This document shows positions 61,947 through 64,000 of a DNA stretch of 64,000 nucleotides, piece by piece (position 1 is the first letter of the stretch; each line of letters starts with the position of its first letter). This DNA comes from Bacteroidales bacterium (lineage in GTDB: Bacteria > Bacteroidota > Bacteroidia > Bacteroidales > Muribaculaceae), in NCBI GenBank assembly GCA_910575545.1, contig CAJTFH010000001.1:124001-188000 (forward strand), given 5' to 3'. A model generated the notes under the pieces. It had not been told where the DNA came from, searched no databases, and worked only from the letters and a program-made list of their open reading frames with translations. The translations under genes were made by a program, and so were the position numbers.

Positions 61947-63197
61947 CTATTTGTCGTTGAGGGCTTCAATAGGTTTGATTCTCATCGCTTTGATTGACGG
62001 AATCATTCCAGCCATGGTGCCGAGTATTATGAAGGTTGCCATGATTGTCGCAGCCTGCCAAAGATTCATCTGAAAATGTGGCGTTCCGACTTCATTGGTC
62101 GTAAGCACCTGTGTGACGCCAAGGACTAATGCAGCGAAACATATTCCGGCAACGCCGGCGACAGAAGTCAACATCATGCCCTCGGAAAGAATCTGCACAA
62201 TTATATCACGTGGCTTGGCACCGATGGCTCTTCGTATACCGATTTCTTGAGTGCGTTCTTTAACGATTACCCACATTATGTTTCCTATTCCTATTATTCC
62301 GGCAAGCAAGGTGCTCATTCCTATGAACATCGCTAACAATGAAACACCCCTGAACAGATTGTTTACCATCTCGAAACTCTCAGATATGTCGAAAATCCAC
62401 ATGGCTCCCTCATCTGTGGGTGAAATGGCATGTCGGGTATATATGACATGACGTAGCCTGCTCTTCAAATCAGAGATTTTGTATCCATCTTTGGCAACGA
62501 ACATTATAACATCAACATTGTCACCACGATGGAAAGCCCTTCGGAATGCGGTGGCGGATATCAGCACCGATTCGTCAACACGACCATTCATATTGACTTC
62601 ACTATTCTGCCCTGCGACGCCTACAATATTGTAATAAACCCCGTTGATTTTCATTTTTTCTCCAATGGGATTGTGATTGTCTGGATATAGTTCATTAGCC
62701 ACTTTTTTACCTATTACAGCCACCTTCCGATCAAGGCTCATGTCGGCATTGTTTATAAAACGTCCGTTGAAAATGACAGGAGTCATAACTTTTGCGAAAT
62801 CAGGCGACACGCCCATCACAGTTCCTGAATAGCTGTATTTCTGACTTTCAAAACGGCCGTTCCCACTTGAAAGCTGTTCTGTGACTGTTTCAAATTCAGG
62901 AAAATTTTCTTGAATTCGTTTAACGTCGGTTACGTCTAAATCCCACCATCGTCCTTTCTGATGGCCTTTATACGGTTCGGAAGTGCGACCGGCAAAAACC
63001 GCTCCGCTATTGGTTGCGAATCCGTCGAAGTTGCGCATAAGCATATCTTTTGCTCCTCGTGCTCCTCCGAGCAATATGGCAAGCATGGCAGTGCCCCAGA
63101 AAATCCCGAATCCGGTCAGAAAGGTGCGGGTTTTATTACGTGCCAGTGTTGCCCCGATTTCTTTCCAGTTTTCTATGTCAAAAATGGTAAGTCTCAT
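61947..63197 (-). CDS. MacB-type ABC transporter permease
   Basis: Permease subunit of 416 aa with the MacB/FtsX layout. A first transmembrane helix (TRTFLTGFGIFWGTAMLAILLGGARG) is followed by a large periplasmic domain (about 50-280; VMGVSPDFAKVMTPVIFNGRFIN, KVAVIGKKVANELYPDNHNPIGEKMKINGVYYNIVGVAG). Three C-terminal helices follow, with the MacB signature ERTQEIGIRRAIGAKPRDIIVQILSE. No ATP-binding domain is fused, so the ATPase must be a separate protein, probably encoded upstream beyond the window. It overlaps nothing and lies 28 bp after the next permease. Confidence 0.93.
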   Translation of the reverse strand: MRLTIFDIENWKEIGATLARNKTRTFLTGFGIFWGTAMLAILLGGARGAKDMLMRNFDGFATNSGAVFAGRTSEPYKGHQKGRWWDLDVTDVKRIQENFPEFETVTEQLSSGNGRFESQKYSYSGTVMGVSPDFAKVMTPVIFNGRFINNADMSLDRKVAVIGKKVANELYPDNHNPIGEKMKINGVYYNIVGVAGQNSEVNMNGRVDESVLISATAFRRAFHRGDNVDVIMFVAKDGYKISDLKSRLRHVIYTRHAISPTDEGAMWIFDISESFEMVNNLFRGVSLLAMFIGMSTLLAGIIGIGNIMWVIVKERTQEIGIRRAIGAKPRDIIVQILSEGMMLTSVAGVAGICFAALVLGVTQVLTTNEVGTPHFQMNLWQAATIMATFIILGTMAGMIPSIKAMRIKPIEALNDK

Positions 63198-63225
63198 ATT
63201 GATGCTGATTAATGCTTGATGGCGG

Positions 63226-64000
63226 TTATTCGTCGCGTAGGGCTTCTACTGGTTTAACTTTCAGGGCTTTCAATGCCGGGAATAATCCGGCCATGGCACC
63301 GGCTATTATCAGCACTATTGTAACCTCAACTGCAATATTGAGACTTACTGAAGCGTTTTTTATTATTTCGGCATCCTGAAACAGATAGTTAAGTAGCTGT
63401 GTGGTGAGGATACCGGTAACTATGCCGATATATCCGAACAGGGTTGTTATGGCAACACTTTCCGCTATGACCTGGGTGAGAATCGAGCGGGGTTTAGCCC
63501 CGATAGCCCGTCGTATGCCGATTTCATGTGTCCGCTCTTTTACTGAAACAAACATTATGTTGCTGATGCCTACAATTCCGCTCAATAGGGTAAGTAGCCC
63601 GAGAATCCATATGGAGGCATTAAGGATATTAATTGCATGCAAACCTTTCAATCCTTGTGAGAATTGGTTCCATGTCCATACTGCGCTTTCATCTTCGGGG
63701 TTGAAGTCATGGCGCCCGGCGAGAGTTGCACGTATGCTTTTCTCTGCCTCCTCTCCATCCTTTTCCGTTTCAAGATTCTTCAGCATTATGCTCATGTCGC
63801 TTAAATCGTCGGTATTGCCATGAATCATTTTTGCTGTTGTAAAAGGAATATAGATATTCCGGTTCCAGGGGGCATCGTAAATGCCGACCACTTTCCATGA
63901 CAATCCGCTAATGCCGACACGCTTCCCCAATGCATTCCCGTCGGGAGGGAATAACTGTTTGGCATATGTTTGCGGTAAGATTACCACTTTCGCTTTAGCA
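63226..64000 (-). CDS. MacB-type ABC transporter permease, partial (N-terminus outside window)
   Basis: C-terminal 257 or so residues of a second MacB-like permease; the reading frame continues through base 64000, so the start is missing. The periplasmic part (VVILPQTYAKQLFPPDGNALGKRVGISGLSWKVVGIYD) and the helix block with VKERTHEIGIRRAIGAKPRSILTQVIAESVA match the neighbour closely. Tandem permeases of this type commonly form a heterodimeric exporter with an ATPase, adaptor and TolC; that is inferred from gene order here. Confidence 0.9.
   Translation of the reverse strand, partial: AKAKVVILPQTYAKQLFPPDGNALGKRVGISGLSWKVVGIYDAPWNRNIYIPFTTAKMIHGNTDDLSDMSIMLKNLETEKDGEEAEKSIRATLAGRHDFNPEDESAVWTWNQFSQGLKGLHAINILNASIWILGLLTLLSGIVGISNIMFVSVKERTHEIGIRRAIGAKPRSILTQVIAESVAITTLFGYIGIVTGILTTQLLNYLFQDAEIIKNASVSLNIAVEVTIVLIIAGAMAGLFPALKALKVKPVEALRDE

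Noticed and set aside
1-64000. CRISPR arrays, tRNA or rRNA genes, prophage or complete insertion sequence
   Set aside because: No direct-repeat array, no tRNA-like cloverleaf and no transposase or phage gene was seen on reading the window.

Overview
The window looks like chromosomal DNA of a Bacteroidales bacterium, probably in or near the Muribaculaceae. The evidence is a Bacteroidota-type promoter element (TAnnTTTG, twice with TTTG exactly 20 nt upstream), families largely restricted to this phylum (DUF4290, DUF5723, DUF6155, a Porin_10-type barrel, a TonB receptor with a carboxypeptidase-D-like domain), and an anaerobic, propionate-type gene set (methylmalonyl-CoA mutase, class III ribonucleotide reductase). 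I saw no rRNA, tRNA, CRISPR array, prophage or complete insertion sequence. The genus call is inference.

Layout. 1-4.6 kb: RND efflux operon on the minus strand (outer-membrane channel, lipoprotein adaptor, permease cut by the window edge). 4.7-6.8 kb: two-gene type II restriction-modification cassette (PmeII/EcoO109I-like nuclease overlapping a C5-cytosine methyltransferase with an N-terminal HTH), directly followed by dnaG. 9.3-13.4 kb: mutA-mutB. 13.4-16.7 kb: a small lipoprotein and an S9 peptidase. 17-19.6 kb: valS. 19.6-20.3 kb: gene-free, holding a candidate structured RNA of about 300 nt on the minus strand. 20.3-27.2 kb: envelope genes on the minus strand (TonB receptor, DUF6155, a frameshifted GT90 glycosyltransferase, a porin-like barrel, a periplasmic binding protein). 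27.6-31 kb: NhaC antiporter, DegT aminotransferase, HAD hydrolase. 31-35 kb: prs, a GH13 amylase and a patatin lipase on the minus strand. 35-48.5 kb: mostly housekeeping genes on the plus strand (PBP4-type peptidase, rsmI, ftsY, rimO, isochorismate synthase, TetR regulator, fabG-like reductase, rimM, OmpA-like protein, proS, a GT2 glycosyltransferase). 48.6-64 kb: minus strand, with DUF5723 barrel plus lipoprotein, nrdD-nrdG, an EptA-like phosphoethanolamine transferase, a POTRA-less Omp85 barrel, a Crp/Fnr regulator, and a MacAB-TolC-like export operon running off the right edge.

The main observations are these. (1) The candidate non-coding RNA at about 19889-20192: four of its hairpins contain a pair that is U.G wobble on the minus strand but C.A mismatch on the plus strand, and it ends in a long stem followed by U6. 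(2) The GT90 glycosyltransferase is broken exactly at a seven-G tract, so one extra G restores a 337-residue protein; phase variation, frameshifting and sequence error are all possible. (3) The restriction-modification cassette has the nuclease first, a one-base stop/start overlap and an HTH fused to the methylase. Promoter positions also correct several start codons (prs, ftsY, the porin).
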